64,000 bases of DNA from Hydrogenophaga aromaticivorans (GTDB lineage: Bacteria; Pseudomonadota; Gammaproteobacteria; Burkholderiales; Burkholderiaceae_C): NCBI RefSeq assembly GCF_013387465.1, contig NZ_VYGV01000016.1, positions 739,413 to 803,412 of the forward strand, given 5' to 3'. Made by a program: the position numbers and the translations under genes. Shown in pieces: positions 35,645 to 45,572 of the stretch; the stretch's first letter is position 1; each line of letters opens with the position of its first letter. A model generated the notes under the pieces. It saw only the letters and a program-made list of their open reading frames with translations. It did no database searches and was not told the origin of the DNA.

Positions 35645-35656
35645 CTTGTATGCAAG
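35645..35656. promoter_or_regulatory. Candidate GntR operator
   Basis: CTTG-TATG-CAAG palindrome 56 bases upstream of the gntR start, in the form expected for FCD-type GntR sites. A half site (CTTGTG) follows nearby at about 35671. Confidence 0.4.
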
Positions 35657-35768
35657 TTTGGTGCGCCAGACTTGTGCGCCGGACGGCCAAAAACCGGCTA
35701 GGCGCACCACAAGCGTTCAGCAGGTGGCGCCGCGGTTCCCGTTCTGGTGCCTGGCCGGCCGGCGGGCC

Positions 35769-36620
35769 TCAGAGCGCTCCAGCCAGTGCGCGCAGGTCGT
35801 CCTGGTAGGTCTGCAGCGTCTGCACCGCGTGGGCGCGCTGCGCGGGCGTGGTGCTGTTGTGCAGGTTGGCGAACTGGGCGCAGCCGCTCTGCACCAGCTG
35901 CTGGTTGTAGGTGTTGTAGCCCGGCGTGGGCGAGGTGGTGATGCGGATCATGAGGTCGCGCACCGCCTGGGCCGCGGCCGACGGGTTGGCCTGGGCCCGG
36001 CGCACGGTCTGCAGCTGGTCGGCCTGCCGGCGCTCGCGCTCGGCCTGGGTGCGTTGTGGGTCCCAGGGGGAGCGTTGCAGCTGCTCGCGCACCAGCGATT
36101 GCTGGGCGGGGGTCAAGGGGCCATACAGTCGCTCATAGCGTTCGATGGCACGCTCCAGGCGGCGGTCCAGCCGCTGCTCGGGGCTGCCCTGCAGAAAGTC
36201 TTTCTCGAAGGTCTGGTTGCTCTTGCGGTGGTGGCGCTCCAGGTGGTCGAGCTGGGCGGGGCTGAGCTGCAGCGCCAGCCGGGCCAGGGGGTCGACGCTG
36301 CGCTCCAGCACGGTGTTGAAGCGAGCGCGCACGGTGTCGAACTCGCCGCAGGCCTGGCTCGCCGTGAGGTCCAGCGGAGCCATGCGTTGCCAGCGGCGCA
36401 GCAGATCGGCATAGGCGGGCAGCTCGCTGCTGCGGTGCCAGGCGAACAGCCCGTCGATGTCTTCGCGCACGCGGGCCGACTGGCCGTTGTCGAAATCCAC
36501 GTGGCTGTCGAGCCACCAGTAGGTGAGGTTGGGGCCCTGGCTGTAACCCAGTCGCAGCGTGCTGCAGGCCGCCAGAGCCAGGCCAAGGGTCAGCACCATG
36601 GCCAGCCGCCCGACCCGCAC
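35769..36620 (-). CDS. DUF6279 lipoprotein
   Basis: About 283 residues. Signal with LALAACS lipobox, then LRLGYSQGPNLTYWWLDSHVDF, the conserved opening of DUF6279, and a long helical region with several basic/acidic helices (RRLERAIERYERLYG). Likely outer-membrane anchored; role unknown. The start is uncertain: a GTG at 36620 gives a compact signal peptide; an ATG at 36599 is shorter and an ATG at 36689 would overlap the glmU start. Confidence 0.75.
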   Translation of the reverse strand: MRVGRLAMVLTLGLALAACSTLRLGYSQGPNLTYWWLDSHVDFDNGQSARVREDIDGLFAWHRSSELPAYADLLRRWQRMAPLDLTASQACGEFDTVRARFNTVLERSVDPLARLALQLSPAQLDHLERHHRKSNQTFEKDFLQGSPEQRLDRRLERAIERYERLYGPLTPAQQSLVREQLQRSPWDPQRTQAERERRQADQLQTVRRAQANPSAAAQAVRDLMIRITTSPTPGYNTYNQQLVQSGCAQFANLHNSTTPAQRAHAVQTLQTYQDDLRALAGAL

Positions 36621-36687
36621 GGCGATAATGCCCGGCTGACAAGCGCCCGCCAGCTGGCTGCGCCAACTTTCCCCAACAGAGGTGTTC

Positions 36688-38085
36688 ATGTCGTTCCCAG
36701 TGGATGTGGTGGTGATGGCGGCCGGCAAGGGCACGCGCATGAAGAGCCAGTTGCCCAAAGTGTTGCACCGATTGGGCGGGCGCGCTCTGGCCCAGCATGT
36801 GATCGACACGGCGGCGCGGCTTTCGGCGCGCTCGGTGGTGGTGATCACCGGCCACGGCGCCGAGCGGGTCGAAGCCGGTCTGCATGCGCCAGCGGGTGGC
36901 ACGCAGCTGAAATTCGTGCGCCAGGCGCCGCAGCTGGGCACCGGCCACGCGGTGCAGCAGGCCGCCCCGGTGCTGCCGGACGACGGCGTGACCCTGGTGT
37001 TGTCGGGCGACGTGCCGCTGACCCGGCCCGAGACGCTGCAGGCGTTGCTCGACCTGTGCGCGGGCGAGCGGATGGCCTTGCTCACGCTGGACATGCCCGA
37101 CCCCACCGGCTATGGCCGCATCGTGCGATCGGCCGACGGCTCGGTGCAAGCCATCGTGGAGCACAAGGACGCCAGCGAAGCCCAGCGCGCCATCACCGAG
37201 ATCTACAGCGGCATCATGGCCGTGCCAACGCGGCTGCTCAAAGGCTGGCTGGCGCGGCTGGACAACCAGAACGCCCAGGGCGAGTACTACCTGACCGACG
37301 TGGTGAAGTTCGCCGTGGGCGATGGCCTGAGCGTGCAGGCGCACCGCATCGCCGACGCGGTGCAGGTGGCGGGCGTGAACAGCCCGCTGCAGCTGGCCGA
37401 ACTGGAGCGCGCCCACCAGCGGCGGGTGGCCGAGGCGCTGATGGAGCAAGGTGTGCGCCTGGCCGACCCGGCGCGGCTGGACGTTCGGGGCGCGCTGGTG
37501 TGCGGCCAGGACGTGGAGATCGACGTCAACTGCGTGTTCGATGGCCAGGTGTCGCTGGCTGACGGCGTGCGCATCGGGGCGAACTGCGTGATCGCCAACG
37601 CGGTGATCGAAGCGGGCGCGGTGATCCACCCTTTCACCCACATCGATGGCGAGAAGCTCGGGGTGAGCGTGGGGCCGGGTTCGCTGATCGGGCCGTTTGC
37701 GCGCCTGCGCCCGGGTGCGCGGCTGGGCGCCGAGGTGCACATCGGCAACTTCGTCGAGGTGAAGAACAGCACCCTGGCCGCGGGCGCCAAGGCCAACCAC
37801 CTGGCCTATCTGGGCGACGCCACCGTGGGCGAGCGGGTGAACTACGGTGCGGGCAGCATCACCGCCAACTACGACGGCGCCAACAAGCACCGCACCGTGA
37901 TCGAAGCCGACGTGCACGTGGGCAGCAACTGCGTGCTGGTGGCGCCGGTCACCCTCGGCGCTGGCGGCACGGTGGGCGGGGGGTCGACCATCACCAAGGA
38001 CACACCGCCCGGCAGCCTGGCCATTGCCCGCGGCAAACAGGTGACGTTGCCCAACTGGCAGCGCCCGGCGAAGAAAAAGCCCTGA
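36688..38085 (+). CDS. glmU: Bifunctional UDP-GlcNAc pyrophosphorylase / GlcN-1-P acetyltransferase
   Basis: 465 residues. N-terminal uridylyltransferase with VVVMAAGKGTRMKSQLPKVL and LSGDVPL; C-terminal left-handed beta-helix with hexapeptide repeats (IGANCVIANAVIEAG), NFVEVKNS and the catalytic His region NHLAYLGDA. It makes UDP-GlcNAc for peptidoglycan and LPS. An AGAGG box precedes the ATG at 36688. With lrp and glmS it forms the amino-sugar block typical of Burkholderiales. Confidence 0.95.
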   Translation: MSFPVDVVVMAAGKGTRMKSQLPKVLHRLGGRALAQHVIDTAARLSARSVVVITGHGAERVEAGLHAPAGGTQLKFVRQAPQLGTGHAVQQAAPVLPDDGVTLVLSGDVPLTRPETLQALLDLCAGERMALLTLDMPDPTGYGRIVRSADGSVQAIVEHKDASEAQRAITEIYSGIMAVPTRLLKGWLARLDNQNAQGEYYLTDVVKFAVGDGLSVQAHRIADAVQVAGVNSPLQLAELERAHQRRVAEALMEQGVRLADPARLDVRGALVCGQDVEIDVNCVFDGQVSLADGVRIGANCVIANAVIEAGAVIHPFTHIDGEKLGVSVGPGSLIGPFARLRPGARLGAEVHIGNFVEVKNSTLAAGAKANHLAYLGDATVGERVNYGAGSITANYDGANKHRTVIEADVHVGSNCVLVAPVTLGAGGTVGGGSTITKDTPPGSLAIARGKQVTLPNWQRPAKKKP

Positions 38086-38111
38086 GACTGAGAGGCGGGG
38101 CCGTCTACCGA

Positions 38112-38804
38112 TCAGGCCCGATGGCGTACGGCAGAGCGCTGCCGGGCTTGCCGGTCGCTGTCTTCGTTGCCCAAGTCCATCAGGCCGCTCATGCCCATGA
38201 CCTCCGAATCGCGAAAGCCGGTCGCAGGGAAGATCTGGTCGAACTCCGAAAACTTCGACTCCAGCTGCTGGCGTACGCTCTCGGGCTCGCTCGCTTCCTT
38301 CGGGATGGGCTGGGGCAGGGCGGCCAGGTCCAGCTGCTTGCGGAACTCGCTGGGCGAGGGCATGCGGTGGATGCCGTTTTTGAGAAAAAGGAAACGCACA
38401 CCCGCGGTCTTGAGAATGCGGTTCTTCATCTTCACCTGGTGGGTCTTGGCCTTGGCGTTGCTCAGGTGGTACTGCTCGATGTCGAACGCAAACATGGGCC
38501 GGCCGTCCTGGCCGCAGACCACGAAGTCCACCTGCTGCCTGGCCAGGCGCTCCTCAGCGCGCCGGCGATCGGTGGCGCGCCGGATGGAGAGCATGTCCTT
38601 GAGCTTCACCTGGGGCAACACGACCTGCCCGGGAAAGGTGTCGTGCAGGTAGTCCAGCATGGCGACCTGCTCGGGCGTGAGGATGCGTTCCGGCGTGTAG
38701 CGATCTTCCCGACCCGAGGGCTGAGGCGCATACCGCCTATAAGCCCAGACACCCAGGCCCACCAGGGCCAGGGCGATCATGAATGCGATCCAGAGTGGGA
38801 ACAT
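38112..38804 (-). CDS. DUF2726 membrane-anchored protein
   Basis: 230 residues. One N-terminal membrane helix (WIAFMIALALVGLGVWAY) and a cytoplasmic DUF2726 domain with VLPQVKLKDML, VDFVVCGQDGRPMFAFDIEQ and RFLFLKNG, a fold related to restriction-endonuclease-like nucleases. The PD-(D/E)xK-like core suggests nucleic-acid work, but function is unknown. Confidence 0.8.
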   Translation of the reverse strand: MFPLWIAFMIALALVGLGVWAYRRYAPQPSGREDRYTPERILTPEQVAMLDYLHDTFPGQVVLPQVKLKDMLSIRRATDRRRAEERLARQQVDFVVCGQDGRPMFAFDIEQYHLSNAKAKTHQVKMKNRILKTAGVRFLFLKNGIHRMPSPSEFRKQLDLAALPQPIPKEASEPESVRQQLESKFSEFDQIFPATGFRDSEVMGMSGLMDLGNEDSDRQARQRSAVRHRA

Positions 38805-38889
38805 GCAACCTCCAAATGTGACAGCCGATTATTTTTTGAGCTGTCATTTTAGGATTCTGTAGTCACAAATTGCTACAGTGAACGCTTTG

Positions 38890-39399
38890 TTACCTATTGT
38901 CTGCGGGTTGGGCGCGCAAGGGAAGGGGCAGGCGGGGATCGAACTTGGCGCGCTTGATGCTGAAGAAGGCCTTCACGTTGCGCACGTTGGCATCGCTGGT
39001 GAACAGGCGCTGGGCGAGCGCGAGATAGCCGGGCATGTCGGGCGTGTGCACGACCAGCATGAAGTCGGGCCCCGGGCTCACGCGGTAACACTGCTGCACG
39101 GCGGCCTCGGCCACGGCGCGGGTCTCGAACGCATCCAGGTGTTCGGCGCCCTGGCGTTCCAGGGTGATCTCCAGCAGGGCCGTGAGGCCGTGGCCCGTCG
39201 AAGCGGCCAGTCGGTCAGGGCTGAGCAGCGCCACCTGCTTCTCGATCAGGCCGAGCTGTTTCAAGCGCTTGATGCGACGCAGGCTGGTCGGGGGCGAGAC
39301 GTGGGCCAGCCCCGCCAGGGTCTGGTTGCTCATCGAAGCGTCGGTCTGCAACAGGTCCAGCAGGCGCCAGTCGGCTTCGTCAATGAAATCAGATTCCAT
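38890..39399 (-). CDS. Lrp/AsnC-family regulator
   Basis: 169 residues. HTH at about 8-60 (DEADWRLLDLLQTDASMSNQTLA, VSPPTSLRRIKRL) and a C-terminal RAM effector domain with CYRVSPGPDFMLVVHTPDMPGY. Divergent from glmS across a 136-base AT-rich gap, an arrangement common in this order; it may regulate itself and glmS. Confidence 0.9.
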   Translation of the reverse strand: MESDFIDEADWRLLDLLQTDASMSNQTLAGLAHVSPPTSLRRIKRLKQLGLIEKQVALLSPDRLAASTGHGLTALLEITLERQGAEHLDAFETRAVAEAAVQQCYRVSPGPDFMLVVHTPDMPGYLALAQRLFTSDANVRNVKAFFSIKRAKFDPRLPLPLRAQPADNR

Positions 39400-39535
39400 A
39401 ATTTGTTTCTTTATGATCGAAATGACTATTAATGTCAGTTTGTGAAATTTTAGGTTGTTTTAGTCAAGTAATTGGTCATTAATTTCCTGCGCGACTCGGT
39501 AGCATCGCACCTTTCTGATGTGTCTGGAGACCGAT
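39400..39535. promoter_or_regulatory. AT-rich divergent promoter region lrp/glmS
   Basis: 136 bases, distinctly AT-rich with several T tracts and partial inverted repeats (GAC-TATTAAT-GTC). It must carry the promoters for lrp and glmS and probable Lrp sites. Individual boxes are not assignable with confidence. Confidence 0.5.
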
Positions 39536-41398
39536 ATGTGTGGCATCGTGGCAGGGGTTTCGGGGCGTGATGTCGTCCCCGTGCTGGTTCAGGGTTTGCA
39601 GCGGCTGGAATACCGCGGTTACGACTCCTGCGGTGTGGCGGTGCACACGGGCGGCCTGCAGCGCGCGCGCAGCACCGCCCGCGTGGCCGAACTGATCGAG
39701 CAGGTGAAGCTGGAGTCCATCGCCAGCGGCACCGGCATCGCCCACACGCGCTGGGCAACCCACGGCGCGCCCGCCGTGCACAACGCCCATCCGCACTTCA
39801 GCCACGGCCCCGGGCACAGTTCCACCGATGGCACGGCCGGCCGCGTCGCGCTGGTGCACAACGGCATCATCGAGAACCACGACGAACTTCGCGTCGCCCT
39901 GCAGGCCAAGGGCTATGTGTTCGAGAGCCAGACCGACACCGAAGTCATCGCGCACCTGATCGACTCGCTCTACGAAGGTGACGTGTTCGCGGCCTTGCAG
40001 GCGGCGGTGGCGCAGTTGCACGGTGCCTATGCGCTGGCGGTGTTCCACAAGGACGAGCCGCACCGCGTGGTCGGCGCACGCGCCGGTTCGCCGCTGATTC
40101 TGGGTGTGGGCGAGGGCGGGCAGGAGCACTTCCTGGCCAGCGACGCCATGGCCCTGGCCGGCGTGACCGACCAGATCGTCTACCTGGAAGAGGGCGATCT
40201 GGTGGACCTGCAGCTCGGCCGTTACTGGGTGACCGACGGGCAAGGCCGCAGTTTTGACACCACCCAGCGCCCGGTGAAAACCGTGCACGCGCACAGCGGC
40301 GCGGCCGAGCTCGGTCCCTACCGCCACTACATGCAGAAGGAAATCTTCGAGCAGCCACGCGCCATCGGCGACACGCTCGAAGGCGTGGGTGGCATCACGC
40401 CCGAGCTGTTCGGCGACGGTGCCTGGCGCATCTTCAAGGACATCGACAACGTGCTCATCCTAGCCTGCGGCACCAGCTACTACAGCGGCTGCACGGCGAA
40501 ATACTGGCTGGAAGACATCGCCAAGATGCCGACGCAGGTCGAGGTGGCGAGCGAATACCGCTACCGCACCAGCGTGCCCAACCCGCGCACCCTGGTCGTC
40601 ACCATCACGCAAAGCGGCGAGACCGCCGACACCCTGGCCGCGCTGCGTCACGCGCAGGGTCTGGGCATGAAGCACACGCTGACGATCTGCAACGTGGCCA
40701 CCAGCGCCATGGTGCGCGAATGCGAACTGGCCTACATCACCCGCGCGGGGGTGGAGATCGGCGTGGCCTCCACCAAGGCCTTCACGACGCAGCTCGCCGG
40801 TCTGTTCCTGCTCACGCTGGCGCTGGCCCAGGTGCGCGGCCACCTGAGCGACGAACAGGAGGCGCAGCACCTGAAAGCCATGCGCCACCTCCCCGTGGCG
40901 CTGCAGGCCGTGCTGGCGCTGGAGCCCCAGGTGATCAGCTGGGCCGAAGACTTCGCGCGCATGGACAACGCGCTGTTCCTCGGTCGCGGCCTGCACTACC
41001 CGATCGCACTCGAAGGCGCCTTGAAGCTCAAGGAAATCAGCTACATCCACGCCGAAGCCTACCCGGCCGGTGAACTCAAGCACGGCCCGCTCGCGCTCGT
41101 GACCAGCGCCATGCCAGTGGTGACCGTGGCGCCCAACGACACGCTGCTTGAGAAGCTCAAGAGCAACATGCAGGAGGTGCGCGCGCGCGGCGGCGTGCTC
41201 TATGTGCTCGCCGATGCCGACACCCGCATCGGCAGCAGCGAAGGCATCCACGTCATCCGCATGCCCGAACACTACGGCGCGCTCAGCCCCATCCTGCACG
41301 TGGTGCCGCTGCAGCTGCTGGCGTACCACACGGCGCTGGCCAAGGGGACGGATGTGGACAAGCCCCGAAACCTGGCCAAGAGCGTCACGGTGGAGTGA
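39536..41398 (+). CDS. glmS: Glutamine-fructose-6-phosphate aminotransferase
   Basis: 620 residues. After Met1 the catalytic Cys starts [11 protein letters not shown]; the glutaminase domain includes RGYDSCG and HTRWATHG. Two SIS isomerase domains follow ([35 protein letters not shown]), ending in [11 protein letters not shown], the conserved tail that forms the attTn7 recognition sequence in other bacteria. It makes glucosamine 6-phosphate. I chose the ATG at 39536 because Cys2 must be N-terminal. A Tn7-like element starts about 15 bases after the stop. Confidence 0.96.
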   Translation: MCGIVAGVSGRDVVPVLVQGLQRLEYRGYDSCGVAVHTGGLQRARSTARVAELIEQVKLESIASGTGIAHTRWATHGAPAVHNAHPHFSHGPGHSSTDGTAGRVALVHNGIIENHDELRVALQAKGYVFESQTDTEVIAHLIDSLYEGDVFAALQAAVAQLHGAYALAVFHKDEPHRVVGARAGSPLILGVGEGGQEHFLASDAMALAGVTDQIVYLEEGDLVDLQLGRYWVTDGQGRSFDTTQRPVKTVHAHSGAAELGPYRHYMQKEIFEQPRAIGDTLEGVGGITPELFGDGAWRIFKDIDNVLILACGTSYYSGCTAKYWLEDIAKMPTQVEVASEYRYRTSVPNPRTLVVTITQSGETADTLAALRHAQGLGMKHTLTICNVATSAMVRECELAYITRAGVEIGVASTKAFTTQLAGLFLLTLALAQVRGHLSDEQEAQHLKAMRHLPVALQAVLALEPQVISWAEDFARMDNALFLGRGLHYPIALEGALKLKEISYIHAEAYPAGELKHGPLALVTSAMPVVTVAPNDTLLEKLKSNMQEVRARGGVLYVLADADTRIGSSEGIHVIRMPEHYGALSPILHVVPLQLLAYHTALAKGTDVDKPRNLAKSVTVE

Positions 41399-41435
41399 GT
41401 CTGGGTGCGAAGCTGTAAGCTTTTATTCCGTGCAA

Positions 41436-41490
41436 ATAAAGTCGTAAACCGTCCATTAAAGTCGTAAACCGTCCAATAAAGTCGTAGACC
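41436..41490 (+). repeat. Tn7-like right end: three tandem TnsB-type sites
   Basis: Cores ATAAAGTCGTAAACC, TTAAAGTCGTAAACC and ATAAAGTCGTAGACC begin at 41436, 41456 and 41476, an exact 20-base period. Tn7 sites read CAATAAAGTCTTAAACTG, so identity is high. Closely packed sites next to glmS are the pattern of the Tn7 right end. Confidence 0.85.
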
Positions 41491-41519
41491 GATTTGATGG
41501 TTTTTTTGTACTCTCCTTG

Positions 41520-41537
41520 CATACACCTAGGGGTATG
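41520..41537. promoter_or_regulatory. 18-base palindrome inside the Tn7-like right end
   Basis: CATACACCTAGGGGTATG is a palindrome apart from one pair. It follows a T tract (41501-41507). It may be an operator or resolution-type site; no assignment is possible. Confidence 0.35.
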
Positions 41538-42026
41538 ACCACCTTCAGCCTTGATCGACTTTGGTCGGGTCTGAGTGAACTACCGCTCAGGAACTGCAAG
41601 TCAGATTGCGTGCCTTTCCGACCGTTTCAGGCTGATCTCCGACACTCGAACCTAACGCCTGAAAGTTCGCGTGTTGCGCAACTGGTCATTGGCCGAGCAG
41701 GGTCTCAAGCGACCGCTTTGTTGCTCAGACCGGTCACTCTATTGATGCGAGCCGGGCAAGGTAGCAGGAGCAACTGATCACACCAAGGATGAATTGGTTC
41801 TCCCGACCCGCTGCGGTCGGTGTTGATGTAGGCAACGATCCCAGAAAACCGTCCGAGAAACCGGGGGAATCCCACCCCGGATACTTGGCGGCACGGCTTA
41901 TCGGAACCATTGCGAAGAGCATCCGCAGTTGGCCCGCGGGTCCGAAACACGTAGCCAAGGTCTTCTCAAAGAATTAGATCGGCCAGAACCATAGAACGTC
42001 CAAAAGCATTCTCTGGTGTGGTGACC
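41538..42026. other. Non-coding stretch, element right end to ptxD
   Basis: About 490 bases. Short open frames exist on both strands (for example 41789-41977) but none has a recognisable domain, a good ribosome-binding site or codon use like the neighbours. No transposase fragment could be identified here. Probably decayed element DNA. Confidence 0.5.
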
Positions 42027-43040
42027 TCATGGCTGCACCGAGCAGTGCGAAGCTGCCACATGAGCCGCTCGGTGCGATGCCTCGTAGTGTGCAAGCGGCT
42101 CATTACCATTTAACGCAACGAGCAAATTTTCAGCAGCCTGCAACTCGATGGCTCGGCGAACCTTCTTCACCGCCGAACCAATGTGGGGTGTGAAAACCGT
42201 GGAGGGGTGTTGCAAGAGTTCCGGATGAATCTGGCGTGGACGGTCTGCCAGCAGCCAGTCTTCCATCTCGTACACATCGGCGGCGTAGGCACCCAGGCGC
42301 TCGTCCTTGAGCGCCCGTGCCACGGCAGCCTCGTCCACAACCGAGCCTCGCCCAATGTTGACCAGGATCTGCCCCCGCCGAACACCTTCAAGCATGGTGT
42401 CATTGACGAGGTGACGCGTTACGTCCAGCAGCGGAACGGCCAGAATGACATAGTCGGATTGCGACAGGGCCTCACCCAGGCTCACCATGGTCAGGCGTTC
42501 GTCATCACCATGCGGGTCCACGCCCAGCAGTTGAGCGCACCCAAATCCGCAGAGGCGGTCAACGATGGCCCGTCCCACGGCGCCCAGGCCAACGACCGAC
42601 ACGACCGAGCCGTGCAGACCTATTCCATACAGCTGAGGACGCCAGCCGGCGTAGCCCCTGCGAATACGGGTGTCACCAGCGAGCACGTGACGCGCAGCGG
42701 CAATGGCCAGACCGATGGCCAGCTCTGCCGTGGGCTCTGTCAGAAGGTCTGGCACAAAGCTCACGCTGACCCCCGCTTGTGCACAGGCCATCAGGTCAAA
42801 ATTGTCATACCCTTTCAATGCGCAAGCGATGGTCTTGAGCCGTGGAGCGTTCAACAAAGTTCGCCTGTTTACCCGGTCAGGCATGAACGCCATCATGGCG
42901 TCGGCGTCCTTCAGGTGGAGGTAAAGCTCTTCCTCGCTCCAGGGCTCAGGCCCTTGATTCATCACTACATCACCGGCGGATCGAAGACGCGCCAGAACTG
43001 CTTCATGGATGGGCTGCGTCACCACAATTTTCGGCATCAT
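42027..43040 (-). CDS. ptxD: NAD-dependent phosphite dehydrogenase
   Basis: 337 residues, D-2-hydroxyacid dehydrogenase family. It oxidises phosphite to phosphate with NAD. Residues known in Pseudomonas stutzeri PtxD are present: M53, K76 (CALKGYDNFD), R231 (IGRGSVVDE), E260 (EMEDW) and H286 (FTPHIGSAV), with the same mutual spacing as R237/E266/H292. The stretches AMMAFMPDRV and FVPDLLTEPTAELAIGLA are PtxD-specific. The dinucleotide motif is GLGAVG with D175 after the second strand, which favours NAD. GAGAGGAAGG precedes the ATG at 43040. Last gene of ptxABCD. Confidence 0.93.
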   Translation of the reverse strand: MMPKIVVTQPIHEAVLARLRSAGDVVMNQGPEPWSEEELYLHLKDADAMMAFMPDRVNRRTLLNAPRLKTIACALKGYDNFDLMACAQAGVSVSFVPDLLTEPTAELAIGLAIAAARHVLAGDTRIRRGYAGWRPQLYGIGLHGSVVSVVGLGAVGRAIVDRLCGFGCAQLLGVDPHGDDERLTMVSLGEALSQSDYVILAVPLLDVTRHLVNDTMLEGVRRGQILVNIGRGSVVDEAAVARALKDERLGAYAADVYEMEDWLLADRPRQIHPELLQHPSTVFTPHIGSAVKKVRRAIELQAAENLLVALNGNEPLAHYEASHRAAHVAASHCSVQP

Positions 43041-43057
43041 TACCTTCCTCTCTCTTT

Positions 43058-43858
43058 CTATTTCAGATGTTTGCGAAGCGCCGACCCAATGCCGTCGACC
43101 ACGAGCACGCATATGAGGATGGACAGCAAAATGGCGGAGACCTCGTCGTACTTGATCAGGCGCAGAGCTGCCATGAGTTCGAAGCCAATGCCGCCCGCAC
43201 CCACGATGCCCATCACTGCCGATGCGCGAAAGTGATATTCCCATCGGTAGATGGTGATGTCCGCCAACTGGGGCAAAACCTGCGGTAACACAGCATGGGT
43301 GATGACCTGAAACCGGCTTGCGCCCGCGGCCTTAGCGGCCTCCAGAGGTTTCGGGTCCACGTGCTCTATGGCTTCGGCGTAGAACTTGGCCACCATGCCC
43401 GTGGAATGCAGGGCCAACGCCAGCACACCAGGCAATGCCCCAAAGCCCACGGCCGCGACGAACAGAATGCCCAGGATGATTTCAGGCACAGACCGAAATG
43501 CAGCCAAGATGGTTCTGACGATTCGCCCAACCACCGCATTCGGCGCGGTGTTGGGCGCCGCCACCAGGGCCAGCGGCAACGACGCCAGAACGGTCAGCGC
43601 CGTGCCTGCGATCGACATGGCTAAGGTGTCACGCAATGGAATGACCCAGTGCTCCCAGCGCTCGAAATTCGGCGGCACCATCTCTGAGGCCAACTGCTGA
43701 ATCGCTGGGCCGCCTTCGATGAAACGCTGCGCGTCAAAGAAGCCGGTGACATACAAAGCCACCACACAGACGAACAGAACGACACAGGCGGCGCCCAGCC
43801 GTTTGAGTCGCTGCTGTCCGTCGATGGCAACTATGGATTCCAGAGCAACAGACGTCAC
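43058..43858 (-). CDS. ptxC: Phosphite ABC transporter permease PtxC
   Basis: 266 residues, PhnE-like. One N-terminal helix, then the permease core with PLRDTLAMSIAGTALTVLASLPLAL, FRSVPEIILGILF and the EAA-type loop EAAKAAGASRFQVITHAVLPQ. It forms a homodimeric pore. Overlaps ptxB by four bases; ptxD starts 17 bases after its stop. Confidence 0.9.
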   Translation of the reverse strand: MTSVALESIVAIDGQQRLKRLGAACVVLFVCVVALYVTGFFDAQRFIEGGPAIQQLASEMVPPNFERWEHWVIPLRDTLAMSIAGTALTVLASLPLALVAAPNTAPNAVVGRIVRTILAAFRSVPEIILGILFVAAVGFGALPGVLALALHSTGMVAKFYAEAIEHVDPKPLEAAKAAGASRFQVITHAVLPQVLPQLADITIYRWEYHFRASAVMGIVGAGGIGFELMAALRLIKYDEVSAILLSILICVLVVDGIGSALRKHLK

Positions 43859-44730
43859 TGCATGCGCCCCAGATCAAGCTTCAGAATTTGTGCGGTGTCA
43901 CGCAGAACGTCGTAGGCCTTGTCATCGGTCGCGGCAAAGGCCTGCACACGGAATGACTTGAGAATCTCGGCGTCCTTCATCTCAAGAAAGGCTGCACGGA
44001 TGGCTGCTTTCAACTCGGGCGTGAGGTTGCCCTGCATCGCGATGGGGTAGTTTGGAATGGGAGCTGACAGTTCGAGTTGCACGATCTTGTTGGCATCCAC
44101 CGTGCCCTTGGCGATGAGGTTGTCCAGAATGGGTTTTGACAACGCGCCAGCCGGAATTTGCCCTGCCTGAACGGCTCGGGCCACGGCGTCATGCGTGCCC
44201 AGGTAAACGGGGCGGTAGTCGGTCTCACCGTCAAGCTTGTAGTTCTTGAGCAGGTGCGCGCGCGGTGCGAGGTGGCTGGACGTTGAAGCCTGGTCGCCAA
44301 AGCCAAACGGCTTTCCTCGAACGTCAGCCAGCGTCTTCACCGGGCCGCCCGCCGTGGCAATGAGAACCGACTGGTAGGTCGGAGAGCCGCGCTCCACGCC
44401 AACGGCAAAAGGCTCAATGTTGGGCGCCTTGGACTTGGCCAGTACGTAAGAGAACGGTCCAAAGTAGGCCACCTCGATGCGGCCAAAGCGCATGGCTTCA
44501 ATCATCGACGAGTAGTCCGTAGTCACCGTAATCTCTATTTCCTTCTTCAGGGTCTGTTCCAGGTACCGCTTCAGAGGCTGTGCGTTCTGAATGATGGTGG
44601 CGGCGTTTTCGTCCGGCAACAGTGCAACGCGAAGCTTGGAAGGATTTTTGCCCTCGGCATGGGCGCCAAGTGGCAACAGGGCGGCCAAAGTGACGGCAGC
44701 GATAAATTGGAAACGGCGACGATTCAGCAC
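43855..44730 (-). CDS. ptxB: Phosphite ABC transporter binding protein PtxB
   Basis: 291 residues, PhnD/PtxB family. Signal peptide ends near GAHAEG. Mature KLRVALLPDENAATIIQNAQPLK and TTDYSSMIEAMRFGRIEVAYFGPFSYVLA, with a ligand loop (GDQASTSSHLAPRAHL) typical of phosphonate/phosphite binders. Periplasmic. Start overlaps ptxA by seven bases. Confidence 0.9.
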   Translation of the reverse strand: MLNRRRFQFIAAVTLAALLPLGAHAEGKNPSKLRVALLPDENAATIIQNAQPLKRYLEQTLKKEIEITVTTDYSSMIEAMRFGRIEVAYFGPFSYVLAKSKAPNIEPFAVGVERGSPTYQSVLIATAGGPVKTLADVRGKPFGFGDQASTSSHLAPRAHLLKNYKLDGETDYRPVYLGTHDAVARAVQAGQIPAGALSKPILDNLIAKGTVDANKIVQLELSAPIPNYPIAMQGNLTPELKAAIRAAFLEMKDAEILKSFRVQAFAATDDKAYDVLRDTAQILKLDLGRMQ

Positions 44731-45572
44731 GGTAAAAACTCCTTGGATTGAGAGGGGGAATCAAATTGACTGCCCATGTTGGCAGGTGAGGAAGAACGGG
44801 ACGGTTCGACAGGTGACGACTTCGCGTACAGGGCAGACTGGGCTTCTTCCGTCAACTGCGCTGCTGTCCCGTCGAACACCACCTGGCCCTGGCGAAGGCC
44901 CACAATGCGGTCGGCGAACATGCGCGCGAGGTTGACTTGATGCAGACTCACGATGGCCGTGAGTCGGTCTTTCTTGCAGATGTCGTGAAGCAGGGTCAAC
45001 ACACTCTGCGCGGTCGCCGGGTCGAGGCTGGCCACCGGCTCATCGGCCAGCAGCAGGCGGGGCTTTTGCACCAAGGCACGCGCAATGCCAATGCGTTGTT
45101 GTTGCCCACCAGACAAGGTGTCTGCCCGTGCTAGGGCTTTCTCAAGCAGGCCTACGCGGTCAATGGCCGCCAGCGCCTCCAGCTTGTCAGCCTTGCTCCA
45201 AGGCCACAACGACGCCAGAGATCCGCGGGTGGCGAGCTTGCCCATCAACACATTGGCCAGCACGCTTTGCCGCCCGATCAGGTGGTGCTGCTGGAACACC
45301 ATGCCGCAGTGGCGCCGATGCTCAAGAAGGTTGCGTTTTGAGACGGTGCCGCCCGGCAGATCGGCCACCGACACCTCTCCGTCTGTGGGGCTAACCAAGC
45401 CATTGATGCTGCGCAGCAGCGTTGACTTTCCCGCGCCCGACGCGCCCAGCAGCACAAGGAACCCGCCATGCTGTACCTCCAGCGAGGTGGGCGCAAGCGC
45501 TGTGTGACCATCGGCATAGGTCACCGTGATACCCCGCAAGCTCAGATGGCTCTCGCGAATTGCAGTTTTCAT
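44724..45572 (-). CDS. ptxA: Phosphite ABC transporter ATP-binding protein PtxA
   Basis: 282 residues, PhnC-like. Walker A GASGAGKST, MVFQQHHLIGRQSVL Q-loop, signature [15 protein letters not shown], Walker B LLLADEPVASLDP and VSLHQV switch. The C-terminal 25 residues are a Ser/Pro-rich tail. First gene of ptxABCD, divergent from ptxE. Confidence 0.9.
   Translation of the reverse strand: MKTAIRESHLSLRGITVTYADGHTALAPTSLEVQHGGFLVLLGASGAGKSTLLRSINGLVSPTDGEVSVADLPGGTVSKRNLLEHRRHCGMVFQQHHLIGRQSVLANVLMGKLATRGSLASLWPWSKADKLEALAAIDRVGLLEKALARADTLSGGQQQRIGIARALVQKPRLLLADEPVASLDPATAQSVLTLLHDICKKDRLTAIVSLHQVNLARMFADRIVGLRQGQVVFDGTAAQLTEEAQSALYAKSSPVEPSRSSSPANMGSQFDSPSQSKEFLPC

Noticed and set aside
34872..37562. 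Long plus-strand frame of about 896 codons
   Set aside because: Antisense to gntR and the DUF6279 gene, then out of frame with glmU; no domain is recognisable.
39400..39535. glmS ribozyme in the glmS leader
   Set aside because: The ribozyme is a feature of Gram-positive bacteria, and the short AT-rich leader shows no such fold.
41436..41490. Three 20-base repeats as a small CRISPR array
   Set aside because: The repeats are contiguous with no spacers and match transposon end sites; no cas genes are near.
42027..43040. Generic glyoxylate/hydroxypyruvate reductase
   Set aside because: PtxD-specific residues and the adjoining ptxABC genes favour phosphite dehydrogenase.
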